NCBI RefSeq assembly: GCF_014502795.1
Contig: NZ_JACVHF010000029.1
Location: 1 to 33,619 of the forward strand
DNA length: 33,619 nucleotides
Source of the DNA: Heliobacterium chlorum
GTDB taxonomy: Bacteria; Bacillota; Desulfitobacteriia; Heliobacteriales; Heliobacteriaceae
Direction of reading: 5' to 3'
Shown here: positions 1 through 7,141 of the stretch, piece by piece
How the letters are laid out: each line of letters starts with the position of its first letter
How positions within the stretch are numbered: the stretch's first letter is position 1
Notes under the pieces: model-generated
What the model was told of the DNA's origin: nothing
What the model saw: the letters and a program-made list of their open reading frames with translations, nothing else
Databases searched by the model: none
Position numbers and translations under genes: made by a program

Positions 1-285
1 GGCTCTGAAGTCATTGCCTTATCGAACAGCAATCATTATGACCTCATTATATTAGATATTCGGATGCCCGATGTAGACGGATTGGAGGCAGCCACTCAAA
101 TTCGCAAACTCGGCATTAAAACTCCGATTTGGTTTATCAGTGTATTCTCGGACGAACAAATTGAAGAAAGCATACATAATGGGATTGCTTCAAAATATTT
201 TTGCAAGCCTTTCGACGTTAACGATTTTAGTACCGAAGTAAAACGTTTATTCCAAAACAAGAAAAGGGCAGTTTTGAACATTTAG
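1..285 (+). CDS. Response regulator receiver domain, 5' end outside window
   Basis: Reading frame 1 is open from the first base, so the N-terminus lies upstream of the window; about 94 residues are visible. This is the C-terminal two thirds of a CheY-like receiver. The phospho-acceptor Asp sits in LIILDIRMPDVDG, the switch Ser/Thr position in WFISVFSD, and the conserved Lys in CKPF. The protein ends soon after the last receiver helix, so there is no DNA-binding or other output domain after it. It is either a stand-alone receiver or a receiver at the end of a larger protein. Its kinase is not in the window; the kinase/regulator pair near 29-32 kb is a separate system. The domain call is firm; its role is unknown. 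Confidence 0.85.
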   Translation, partial: GSEVIALSNSNHYDLIILDIRMPDVDGLEAATQIRKLGIKTPIWFISVFSDEQIEESIHNGIASKYFCKPFDVNDFSTEVKRLFQNKKRAVLNI

Positions 286-407
286 AATGTAAAATGATTA
301 AGATGGATATAAGTCAGGAAATAATATGAGTATTGTGCTGAGATTACATTCCTTTTAACCGGTTCCTCAGTGCATTTCTCATATCAGCTCCCACGTCCCC
401 TGAAAGA

Positions 408-437
408 GTCCGTGTTTCACGGGCTTCTTTCGTTTTT
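408..437 (+). terminator. Terminator-like hairpin 1
   Basis: CCGTG (410-414) pairs with CACGG (418-422) across a TTT loop, followed by a broken T-rich run ending in GTTTTT. It lies about 120 bp after the receiver gene and may serve it. Confidence 0.45.
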
Positions 438-504
438 GGACATATTTCTGAGAATTAAGCATAAATTGTATCGTGCTTTTGCCCTCTAAAGAGTTCCATC
501 CATG

Positions 505-537
505 TTGCACCCTGCGTTTTTGCGGGGTATTTTTTTG
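505..537 (+). terminator. Terminator-like hairpin 2
   Basis: ACCCTGC/GCGGGGT stem with one G-T pair and a T-rich loop, then TATTTTTTT. It shares the GGGGTATTTTTT ending with hairpins 4 and 5. No gene lies directly upstream. Confidence 0.6.
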
Positions 538-625
538 ACCTCACTTAACACTTGCATTACGTCAGCCAATCATGCATATAGATTTACTGGCACGGTTCAC
601 ATAACCCTCTATCATTTCGCGGCTT

Positions 626-658
626 CGCCCTGCGGGTTTATCGCAGGGTACTTTTTTG
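626..658 (+). terminator. Terminator-like hairpin 3
   Basis: Perfect 7-bp stem CCCTGCG (628-634) with CGCAGGG (642-648), then TACTTTTTTG. Confidence 0.6.
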
Positions 659-734
659 TCTTAATCACATTGCAAGGAAAATTAGAATATTTTAATATTG
701 CAATTGCATCTCTAAGTCCCAACGCGATCATCCC

Positions 735-760
735 GCCCCACTTTTGTGGGGTATTTTTTT
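735..760 (+). terminator. Terminator-like hairpin 4
   Basis: Perfect 6-bp stem CCCCAC (736-741) with GTGGGG (746-751) around a TTTT loop, then TATTTTTTT. Confidence 0.6.
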
Positions 761-856
761 ACGTCTTCATACCGAAACTATATTCGAATTTATTCACCGT
801 TTAACGTTTTATGGAATACGTTAAATTGAACTCCTCCCAAACCAACCTTATTGTGC

Positions 857-886
857 TACCTCGTAGTTTATTGCGGGGTATTTTTT
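857..886 (+). terminator. Terminator-like hairpin 5
   Basis: TACCTCG (857-863) pairs with GCGGGGTA-type sequence (874-880) including one G-T pair, then TTTTTT. Last of the evenly spaced series. Confidence 0.55.
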
Positions 887-1095
887 ATCATTCATCTGGG
901 AATCCTTAGTTCGTTGCGTTGACTAAATAACTGACCAACCGGATGTTTACTCAACGCATGAAGGTTCTTGGTTTAGCGGCCCGGTTTCTGTGTTCAGAGC
1001 CGGGTCTACTTAATCCTAAGAGACAATCGCTCATCTATACTAAACTCGGCTTTTATTTTTATACCTGGGTACCCTAACCCCGGGAGGTGAGGGTA

Positions 1096-1236
1096 ATGCC
1101 CAACAATTATGATCTGACTTCCGTACCCGGTGGGCCAGTTGAAACAGAAAACACTCTGGGTAAGCAGATCAACGAAATCGCAATGAGATTTCCCGGGTTA
1201 GAGTCGAGTGAGGGTGAGAGCATAGATCTTAAATAG
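1096..1236 (+). CDS. Hypothetical 46-aa protein
   Basis: An ATG follows the strong ribosome binding site GGGAGGTGA by 5 to 9 bases, and the frame ends 11 bp before a textbook terminator. This gives a compact monocistronic unit. The product (begins MPNNYDLTSVPGG, ends SEGESIDLK) is polar and acidic, with no membrane segment, signal peptide or cysteines. I do not recognise a family. The leader CTAACCCCG..AGGTGA recurs near 3520-3536 in front of another small gene, which suggests the two start regions are related. The case for a gene rests on the RBS-ORF-terminator arrangement. Confidence 0.55.
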   Translation: MPNNYDLTSVPGGPVETENTLGKQINEIAMRFPGLESSEGESIDLK

Positions 1237-1247
1237 GTGAGTTCAAG

Positions 1248-1280
1248 CAGCCCGGCCAACGGCCGGGCTGTTATTCTTTT
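1248..1280 (+). terminator. Intrinsic terminator of the 46-aa gene
   Basis: Perfect 10-bp stem CAGCCCGGCC (1248-1257) / GGCCGGGCTG (1261-1270), AAC loop, then TTATTCTTTT. Confidence 0.85.
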
Positions 1281-1357
1281 CTACTCACCGTTAGTAATAG
1301 TCTAAAAAAGGTCTAGTTCATAATGTGATTTTCATATAATCCGGAGGGAGGGATGGT

Positions 1358-1711
1358 ATGAATCAATATATACAGATGCTGGTATATGTCGTAGAGCAAC
1401 TAAAAAAAGAAAAAGCTACCGTACATGTCAGGGTGAAAAACTTGGTTTCTGTACCTAAAGCACAGTTAGAAAGAATTAACGTTGACGATGAAAGTGGTAC
1501 AATAACTCTTTGGTTAAACGATGAAATACGCATAAGTCTTGAAACCGAAAAAATTAACAGGGTTCGGTTCGATGCTATTATTGCTGAACCTAAAACTATT
1601 GAAGACTTTAAGAATGCATTAGAAACCTTAAGAGATGATACACCCTATAATATATATTTCTGTAATGGGGGCTCTTTTTACTTTGACATTATTGAGGTCC
1701 ATGAAATTTAA
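1358..1711 (+). CDS. Hypothetical 117-aa protein
   Basis: The ATG is preceded by GGAGGGAGG at a good distance, and a terminator begins 14 bp after the stop, so this is a complete single-gene unit. The protein is soluble, with a short N-terminal helix (YIQMLVYVVEQLKKEK), several beta-like stretches (ITLWLNDEIRISLE, NIYFCNGGSFYFDIIEVHEI) and a helical middle (IEDFKNALETLRDD). No family was recognised. It is followed by a terminator and then the first copy of the dispersed C-rich repeat, the arrangement seen for other genes up to 7.3 kb. By context it may be a cargo gene of that array or a small immunity-type protein; neither is shown. Confidence 0.7.
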   Translation: MNQYIQMLVYVVEQLKKEKATVHVRVKNLVSVPKAQLERINVDDESGTITLWLNDEIRISLETEKINRVRFDAIIAEPKTIEDFKNALETLRDDTPYNIYFCNGGSFYFDIIEVHEI

Positions 1712-1724
1712 TCTGATGAAAGAG

Positions 1725-1754
1725 ATTGCCCACATGTTCGGGCAATTTTTCTTT
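1725..1754 (+). terminator. Terminator of the 117-aa gene
   Basis: ATTGCCC (1725-1731) pairs with GGGCAAT (1740-1746), followed by TTTTTCTTTT. Confidence 0.8.
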
Positions 1755-1815
1755 TATCGTTGGCGTTAATCAACCATAGAGCGGCTCAATATCGAATAAA
1801 ATCAACAATATTATC

Positions 1816-1940
1816 ACCCCAAAATCCCCCATATCCCACATTAGGCGGCTATAATGGACCACGTCCGATTTAATCCCCGTTGTGGTAATAATGGTATCGG
1901 TGGTCGCGTTTGATGGATTAGGGGGGACTTGGAGGGGCGG
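1816..1940. repeat. Dispersed C-rich repeat, copy 1
   Basis: C-rich left half (ATCCCCCATATCCCAC), a centre with TTTAATCCCCGTTGTGGTA (1870-1888), and a G-rich right half (TTAGGGGGGACTTGGAGGGG). The two halves can pair imperfectly. It matches copy 2 (3857-3960) closely in order and spacing, and copies at 6241 and 7142 more loosely. The 79-aa minus-strand frame here is a by-product of base composition. Confidence 0.7.
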
Positions 1941-2202
1941 TTTTGACCCACAACGGAAATTATTAGGAGATAATAGGCCTAAAGTCCCTTTTTTCAATAC
2001 AAAAGACATGGTATCCTATTATCATCCTTCCTAACTATTCCATATGCCAGCCGGAGCTAATAGCTCTGGCATTTTTTCTAGGTGGTCATGTTTCATACGA
2101 AACGAGAATCTCTCTAGCCTGAATTCATATTTGTGGGTTGTCATGATACAATAAGTTAATAGAAAAGTCAGGCGACTACCCTGATTTTAGGAGGTTATAA
2201 GC

Positions 2203-3454
2203 CTGATTACTAGATTAGATTTACCTCGTATATTAAAAACCTTCTCCATGGCTCTCGATTTAAGCAACGAAGGTCTTAGTTACCACCATAAAAGGGTAGC
2301 GTATATTGCGGTAAGTATCGGGAAGGCAATGAATCTCCCATGCAAGAAACTACTTGATTTATATTGCTCCTCAAGTATTCACGACATAGGTGCGGTAACT
2401 TTTGAAGAACGAAAAAATCTATTAAATTTCGACGTCCTAACGACAGATGAACACTGCGAAAGAGGTTACAGAATCCTTAAAGATGTTCATCACTTTGAAA
2501 ATATTTCGAAAATCATCTTACATCATCATGAGAGATGGGATAAAAGAAAAGAAAACCATTCTCAAGAATTGCTCTTGCGACATTATTCATCTAGCCGATC
2601 GAATTGATGTATTACTAAATAATGATTATATCCTCCATCAACGTAATGAAGTTCTGACTAAGGTGAATAATGCGTTTGGAACGATGTTTCGTCCAGAACT
2701 AAAAGAAGTGCTTATCGAAATTACTTCAAAACCAAGTTTCTGGTTAGATTTAAAGTCTCAATTTATCGATGAGTTAACGGAGGAAATGCTTCCGAATGAG
2801 TGCTTAGAAGTAAAATTAACGTATGGAGAGTTAAGAAGCCTATTTCAAGTATACGCTCAGATCATTGACCAAAAAAGCAAATTTACTTATCGACATTCAC
2901 GTCTTGTTGCAGGTATTGCCGTACAACTTGGGATGTTGGCAGAATTTTCGCCAGAACAAGTGGCTCGACTTGAACTAGCGGGTTTTATCCATGATTTGGG
3001 CAAGTTAAGTGTACCTGAGTCAATCTTAGAAAAACCAAGCTCTCTGACGGAACAAGAATTTGAGGTTATTCAGCAGCATAGCTATCATACATACCATGTC
3101 TTACAAAGCGTCTCGGAACTCAACGAAGTCGCCAGATGGGCAGCCTTCCATCATGAGCGATTAGACGGAAGAGGATATCCCTTTCACATCTCTGGGGCAG
3201 ACTTAGACTTAGGTTGTCGGATTATTGGTGTAGCGGATATTTTCTCAGCTCTTATAGAAGATCGACCTTACCGTATGGGATACAGTAAGGAAAAAATAGA
3301 ATCAATTTTAATACAAATGGTAAAAGAAAAAGCGATTGATGGGGATCTCGTAGATTTACTATTTGAGAATTATGATATCTTTGAATTCGTCAAGGATTTT
3401 ACGGATGTGCTTAAGTACCAAGAACCCAGTAAAAAGAAAAATAACGATAATTGA
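2203..3454 (+). pseudogene. Two-HD-domain protein (HD plus HD-GYP), frameshifted
   Basis: Two overlapping frames together make one protein. Frame 1 (2203-2607) holds a first HD domain: IHDIGA, then HHHERWD. Frame 2, from about 2550 to 3454, continues with IIHLADRIDVLL and then a full HD-GYP domain: RHSRLVAGIA, FIHDLGKL, HHERLDGRGYP and IIGVADIFSAL. HD-GYP proteins hydrolyse cyclic di-GMP. The switch lies in A-rich sequence between about 2535 and 2585 and needs a +1 shift, so this is a pseudogene or a sequencing indel. The first ATG (2248) has no ribosome site; AGGAGG at 2189-2194 instead precedes a CTG codon at 2203, just after an in-frame stop, and that start adds a natural N-terminus (ITRLDLPRILKTFSMALDLS). 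A terminator follows at 3463. Confidence 0.75.
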
Positions 3455-3462
3455 TATTTTAC

Positions 3463-3502
3463 AGCGACTTTCGCCACCACTAGCGAGGTCGCTTTTGTTT
3501 TT
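3463..3502 (+). terminator. Terminator after the HD-GYP gene
   Basis: AGCGAC pairs with GTCGCT (3488-3493), with an inner CGC/GCG pair, followed by TTTTGTTTTT. Confidence 0.75.
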
Positions 3503-3602
3503 ATGGCCACCCGGGACACACTAACCCCGTAGGTGATGCGTCTTCATCCAGGAATGGCTTGTATCTCGACGGCAGCGAAAGAGGGAAGAAGACGAGCTTG
3601 CT

Positions 3603-3803
3603 TTGGCTAACTTGAACGACAAGTGTGAGAAAAACGCTACCTTAGCCAAAGACCTCGAGTTTTTCCAAGAACAAATCGAAGCCGCAGGGCTTACTATTCC
3701 TAACAGCGTTCAGGAGTTATTAAAGGAAAGCCTTGAGAAATCGGGCAACCGGGCCGAGCTGTTTTGTGATCAGCGTGAACAGATGAAGAAACGCGTTCAT
3801 TGA
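3603..3803 (+). CDS. Small charged helical protein, start uncertain
   Basis: 66 residues from a TTG, but the same frame is open back to a stop at 3534 and the upstream part (EWLVSRRQRKREEDELALANL) is as helical and charged as the rest, so the true protein may be about 88 residues. No standard start with a good ribosome site lies in this frame. ATG 3536, which follows AGGTG, is in another frame and gives only 24 codons. A one-base change near 3540 would join them. The body (LAKDLEFFQEQIEAAGLTIP, then VQELLKESLEK) looks like a coiled coil; no family was recognised. A strong terminator follows at once. Gene remnant or gene with a non-standard start. Confidence 0.45.
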   Translation: MANLNDKCEKNATLAKDLEFFQEQIEAAGLTIPNSVQELLKESLEKSGNRAELFCDQREQMKKRVH

Positions 3804-3810
3804 CCTCCAG

Positions 3811-3848
3811 CGATCTCGCCGTTATTGGCGGGGTCGTTTGCTTATTTT
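3811..3848 (+). terminator. Terminator after the small helical gene
   Basis: CGATCTCGCC (3811-3820) pairs over ten positions (two or three G-T) with GGCGGGGTCG (3827-3836), then TTTGCTTATTTTT. Confidence 0.75.
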
Positions 3849-3856
3849 TCGCCTAA

Positions 3857-3960
3857 AGACCCCATCCCCCACATAAGGCCGCTATAACGCCCCACGTCCA
3901 GTTTAACCCCGTTGTGGTATGGTTGGTCGGTTTGAGAGGCGTAGGGGGGAAGGTGGAGGG
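3857..3960. repeat. Dispersed C-rich repeat, copy 2
   Basis: CCCCATCCCCCACATAAGG, a centre GTTTAACCCCGTTGTGGTA (3901-3919), then GTAGGGGGGAAGGTGGAGGG. Same order and spacing as copy 1; it begins directly after the terminator of the preceding gene. Left C-rich and right G-rich halves are able to pair. Confidence 0.7.
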
Positions 3961-4048
3961 TCAAGTTTATCGGGTTGAGGAATTTATTAGGTGAAGTAAC
4001 GAAAATCCGTGTACCAATAGTTTAACTGTCGAATAGGATAACATACAA

Positions 4049-4128
4049 TCGCTCATCGCTCATCGCTCACGGCCATCTCGTCTCCCGTCTCGGGAAAGGC
4101 CAGTGAGGGTGGGTGGTTGTTTTTATTT
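4049..4128. repeat. Three tandem TCGCTCA units and a terminator-like hairpin
   Basis: TCGCTCA occurs three times in a row at 4049-4069. The last unit runs into a hairpin: CTCACGGCC (4066-4074) pairs with GGCCAGTGAG (4098-4107) with one bulged A, followed by GTTTTTATTT. There is no gene directly upstream on +. A single AATCGCTCAT also occurs near 1025. Confidence 0.5.
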
Positions 4129-4200
4129 GGAGACGATTGAACTGATTGACGACCCAAACTTTACCATATATAATTAATTATAATTGATATTTAGAAAGTA

Positions 4201-4998
4201 GTGGCATCATTGAAAAACGACGAAGAAATCAAAACTAATGTCGTTAGTGTATACACATTACTTAGATTTTACAAAAGTAATCTTAGTGAGAGAAAAATAA
4301 TCGTAGAAAAAGCACATATTAGATATGGCATAATATATTCATTCGGTACGACCAGTATATTAAGTATATTTCTTGCAATAAAACCATTTAACGTTAAATA
4401 TTTTATTACTTCTATCATTCTAATATTTTTATCATTATCTATCCTTGAATATAATCACAAAAAAATATTAAAATCAAATTACAATATAGATGTCCCCTTG
4501 TTTTATAGCAACCAAGGAATAAACACTGTAAGATTAAAAAAAGTGGTACAGTTTTTGAGCTCACATGGTATTAAAGAGAAAGATCAACTTGATTCTTTAG
4601 TTAAAGCATTAGATAAAGAAGCTGAGAATAAAAAATACTCTCCATTTATAATTCCAGGCGTTATCTTATCGCTGTTAATTCCAGTTTGGAACAATTATCT
4701 AAGTTGGGGATATAAAAATATTACAGATTATTCGGAAGGGTTTATTTATGCACTTCAAGCATCAGGCTTTATAATACTTGTCGCTTTTTTAATATCTTTA
4801 ATAAAACGTTTTTTCTACCTAAATAGTTTAAGTTATACAATAAATTCTTTATCAGTTCTTGTTCAACAAGTTTTAGTTAATAAAAATCTAATGGAAGACA
4901 TCAAACAAAATCTAAATAATTCTTTGAGTTCTCCCCAATTCCAACATTCTATCCCCGAAGGCTTTGAACATCGCACAGGGATGGACAGAGCATGGTAG
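4201..4998 (+). CDS. Four-helix membrane protein, AT-rich
   Basis: 265 residues from a GTG with only a weak ribosome site (AGAAAG). Four membrane segments are visible: YSFGTTSILSIFLAIK and YFITSIILIFLSLSIL as a first pair near residues 45-85, and IIPGVILSLLIPVW and ASGFIILVAFLISLI as a second pair near 150-205. A charged soluble stretch of about 60 residues lies between the pairs, with hydrophilic ends of 40-60 residues. The gene is clearly more AT-rich than its neighbours (many AAA, ATA and TTA codons), which suggests recent transfer. No family was recognised. Its place beside an AbiJ-like gene and a toxin/immunity pair would suit a defence or immunity membrane protein, but nothing in the sequence shows that. 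Confidence 0.75.
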   Translation: MASLKNDEEIKTNVVSVYTLLRFYKSNLSERKIIVEKAHIRYGIIYSFGTTSILSIFLAIKPFNVKYFITSIILIFLSLSILEYNHKKILKSNYNIDVPLFYSNQGINTVRLKKVVQFLSSHGIKEKDQLDSLVKALDKEAENKKYSPFIIPGVILSLLIPVWNNYLSWGYKNITDYSEGFIYALQASGFIILVAFLISLIKRFFYLNSLSYTINSLSVLVQQVLVNKNLMEDIKQNLNNSLSSPQFQHSIPEGFEHRTGMDRAW

Positions 4999-5174
4999 AC
5001 GATGGGTAATAAATTAGAAAGAGGTTATATTGGGTTTTTCAAAGACTAAAAGGTGTAGGATTTTAACGTATTTTGAAGCGAATTGACACTGGGAAACACG
5101 AGCATTAGATAGGTTTTGTAACTCCAAGACCCTAAGCTAAAAGAGAAAAGAGATAAATAAACAAAATGCTGTGA

Positions 5175-5230
5175 CGGTGTTTTCAAGCGGGGTTGTTTAT
5201 TGGGTTGGAAGGGGCAGGTGGAGGAAAAGT
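5175..5230. repeat. Possible partial copy of the C-rich repeat
   Basis: GGGGTTGTTTATTGGGTTGG followed by AAGGGGCAGGTGGAGG resembles the right half of copies 1 and 2, but the C-rich left half is missing. The match is weak. Confidence 0.3.
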
Positions 5231-5252
5231 CGTCTGCTATAAACAAAACTGA

Positions 5253-5345
5253 ACTATAGCAAAAGAATATGAAAAAACATGCCAAAAGTTAATAAATGGA
5301 TTGCAAAGAGAAGGATATCTGCCGATGATTAACGAAATATTTTAG
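5253..5345 (+). pseudogene. Possible 3' remnant of a lost gene
   Basis: A short frame open only from 5253 to the stop at 5343 reads TIAKEYEKTCQKLINGLQ then REGYLPMINEIF. The composition is protein-like and there is no start codon or ribosome site. It may be the last 30 residues of a deleted gene. The rest of 4999-5389 shows nothing recognisable apart from the partial repeat. Confidence 0.25.
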
Positions 5346-5389
5346 TTCAATTAATGCGACATTCTTAACTGAAAAGAGGTGTTCTGTCG

Positions 5390-6238
5390 ATGGAGGTACG
5401 TAGATATTATTCTGTTAGAACAGGTAAACACCCAGGATTGGCAAAGATTGACTTGATTTTATTAAGGCGACTATTCAATGCAATCTATTCGCAGTTCAAC
5501 GAAAAAGATTACTTTCAAGAATCATTTGGTTATGTTTGCGTAGATGACGGAGATGTTCCTGGAACATTAGGTGCAGACATAGAAATGTATTTCTTCAGAG
5601 TTCTACGAAAACCGGATTTATGGCCGATTACCGAAAACCACATTAATTACACAGAAGACGACCTTTTTGATGTTATTGAGCTATTATACGACTTAATTTC
5701 AAAGCCTGTTAGTGGCCGTTATCATAGTTATGGTGATTGTGGTTGGCATTATGATAAATTCGACAAAACAACGGGTCAAAGAGAATATCGAACACAAATA
5801 AATGATATTTTAAGAGATTATCAAGAAGGGTATGAAATATCAGAAAATGGTGAAATATTATCATTAGGTGATACTGGATTACAACATCTATTAAAAGCCG
5901 AAATACCTGTTTTTGATAAAGATAATGTTGATAACAGATTAGAACAAGCGATACTAAAATTTAGAAGACATCGTTCGTCTATACAAGATCGGAAAGATGC
6001 GGTTAGAGATTTAGCCGATATTCTCGAATTTTTAAGGTCTAAGATGAAGGGGTTATTACTATCGAATGACGAAAGTGACCTTTTTAATATAGCGAATAAC
6101 TTTGCTATTCGACACCACAATAGTAAACAAAAAAACGAATACGACAAAACAATCTGGCTTAGCTGGATTTTTTATGTCTATCTTTCAACGATACATGTTG
6201 TAGTAAGATTATTAATTAAGAACAACATTAAAGTGTAA
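5390..6238 (+). CDS. AbiJ-like abortive infection protein
   Basis: 282 residues from an ATG preceded by AAGAGGTG. The first half resembles the AbiJ N-terminal domain 4 family: a helical start (LILLRRLFNAIYSQFNEKDY), then LFDVIELLYDLISKPV, the cysteine/aromatic stretch YHSYGDCGWHYDKFD, and INDILRDYQEGYEISENGEI. The second half is helical and ends with FAIRHHNSKQK followed by DKTIWLSWIFYVYLSTIHVV, like the HEPN-type C-terminal domains paired with AbiJ N-termini; the Arg and His there could be the RNase pair. AbiJ-type proteins are thought to kill or arrest infected cells. Family assignment is from memory of the motifs. AT-rich, single gene, followed at once by repeat copy 3, next to a toxin/immunity remnant: a defence-island setting. 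Confidence 0.6.
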   Translation: MEVRRYYSVRTGKHPGLAKIDLILLRRLFNAIYSQFNEKDYFQESFGYVCVDDGDVPGTLGADIEMYFFRVLRKPDLWPITENHINYTEDDLFDVIELLYDLISKPVSGRYHSYGDCGWHYDKFDKTTGQREYRTQINDILRDYQEGYEISENGEILSLGDTGLQHLLKAEIPVFDKDNVDNRLEQAILKFRRHRSSIQDRKDAVRDLADILEFLRSKMKGLLLSNDESDLFNIANNFAIRHHNSKQKNEYDKTIWLSWIFYVYLSTIHVVVRLLIKNNIKV

Positions 6239-6240
6239 GA

Positions 6241-6355
6241 GTAATTACTTTCTCAAAAAGTTGAATGTTGTTATATATAATCCAGTTTGGACCTCCCGCC
6301 CCACAGCCCACCTATTGAATAGACAGGCAGTTCAGCCCATCGTGGTTGGACTGCT
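6241..6355. repeat. Dispersed repeat, copy 3, with hairpin
   Basis: Starts 2 bp after the AbiJ-like stop. It shares with copy 4 an opening (TAAT.ACT.TCTCAAAAA), CCACAGCCCACCTATT (6301-6316 and 7247-7262) and an exact 20-mer GGCAGTTCAGCCCATCGTGG (6326-6345 and 7272-7291). GCAGTTCAGCC pairs with GGTTGGACTGC as a hairpin. The CAGTT.A.CCC...GTGG core also matches copies 1 and 2. Confidence 0.75.
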
Positions 6356-6362
6356 TTACTCA

Positions 6363-6931
6363 AGGATAGTACTCGTTGAGCGAGGCGATTATGCAGGTGT
6401 GGAAGGAGCAGCGTTAGCATTTTCCGAAACTGGAGTCGGAGGATTTGTATTCGGTACAGCTGCGGGACTAGAATTGGTTGAAGCTGCAGGAGCAACAGCT
6501 GTAGCTTTTGTTGCCGGAAAGGGAGCGGAGCATTCTGCTAAACTGATGGGCAAGATGCTGATAAACTTGGTAGGATTTCAAAACCGGCACGGTCACCTAA
6601 TACTATCGTCGATAGCATAAAGTTTACAGATTATATTTTCAAAGAAGATGCAACCCATGGTAAAGATGTTGTTTTCAAGAATTTAGGATATACTAAAGAA
6701 ACAGCAGATGATTTAATTAAGATATATCAAGAACAGGCAACACAGAAGTACGCCAAAGGTGAATACACTCTAGGGAAAAATGACCAGTATGGACAGCGTA
6801 TTGATATAGAAATTGAACTACCGAGAATAGGTGACGCAACTGGGGAAACTAGCTATCTAAAATCTGGTTGGATGATTAAAGAAGATGGTTCAATAACTCT
6901 CAATACACCGTTTAGTGGATTTACTAAATAA
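6363..6931 (+). pseudogene. Polymorphic toxin C-terminal remnant (DUF6883-like)
   Basis: No N-terminal start exists; coding sequence begins just inside the repeat. Frame 3 (to about 6541) encodes a Gly/Ala-rich hydrophobic segment (EGAALAFSETGVGGFVFG, then AAGATAVAFVAGKG) like the pre-toxin linkers of Rhs/LXG-type polymorphic toxins. After a -1 shift near 6535-6550, frame 2 runs to 6931: ADKLGRISKPARSP, IKFTDYIFKEDATHGKD, LGYTKETADDLIKIYQEQ, GQRIDIEIELPRIG, YLKSGWMIKEDGS. That tail resembles DUF6883, a toxin-tip family often placed before DUF4926 genes, as here. Delivery domains are absent and the frame is broken, so no functional toxin is expected. The 119-aa frame starting at TTG 6261 reads through the repeat and is not a true gene start. 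Confidence 0.55.
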
Positions 6932-6946
6932 ATTTGAGGTGGATAT

Positions 6947-7138
6947 ATGAAGCAGTATAGCAAAGTTAGATTAATTACAGATAGATATACAGAAGAAGGT
7001 GCAAATTTTGGTGATCTTGGTTACATCATCGAAGTTTACGCTGATGGAAATTGTGAAGTGGAGTTTTCAGATGGCAATACCGGTATAACATTCGCTCAAT
7101 TAGTTGTTAAACCTGATGAGTTAAAAATCATGGACTAA
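6947..7138 (+). CDS. DUF4926 family protein, probable immunity protein
   Basis: 63 residues from an ATG with a good ribosome site (GAGGTGG), 15 bp after the toxin tail. The pattern is that of DUF4926: a basic start (YSKVRLITD), DLGYIIEVYADGNCEVEFSDG, then a turn and LVVKPDELKIMD. These small beta-barrel proteins are commonly encoded directly after DUF6883-type toxin tails and are taken to be their immunity partners; that role is by association. It is intact while the toxin is broken, as expected for an orphan immunity gene that still protects against kin. It is followed directly by repeat copy 4. Confidence 0.65.
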   Translation: MKQYSKVRLITDRYTEEGANFGDLGYIIEVYADGNCEVEFSDGNTGITFAQLVVKPDELKIMD

Positions 7139-7141
7139 GAA

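Larger units (their letters stand above)
286..1095. other. Gene-poor region with tandem terminator-like hairpins
   Basis: About 800 bp without a convincing gene. It holds at least five hairpins followed by T-runs, listed separately, and a weaker GC hairpin near 976-1005 (CCCGG/CCGGG). The 100-aa frame running through 502-804 crosses three of these hairpins and has no ribosome binding site, so I do not call it. No promoter could be picked with confidence. The layout would fit a row of short non-coding RNAs each with its own terminator, or the decayed 3' ends of lost cassettes. Confidence 0.5.

Noticed and set aside
502-804. 100-aa frame on +
   Set aside because: Crosses three terminator-like hairpins, has no ribosome binding site, and composition is not protein-like.
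1770-2009. 79-aa frame on -
   Set aside because: Lies inside repeat copy 1; open frame results from the C/G-rich repeat.
5046-5285. 79-aa frame on -
   Set aside because: No ribosome site, low-complexity sequence, overlaps the possible repeat fragment and gene remnant.
6261-6362. N-terminal 34 residues of the frame starting at TTG 6261
   Set aside because: This part is repeat copy 3 read as protein; it matches non-coding copy 4 base for base.
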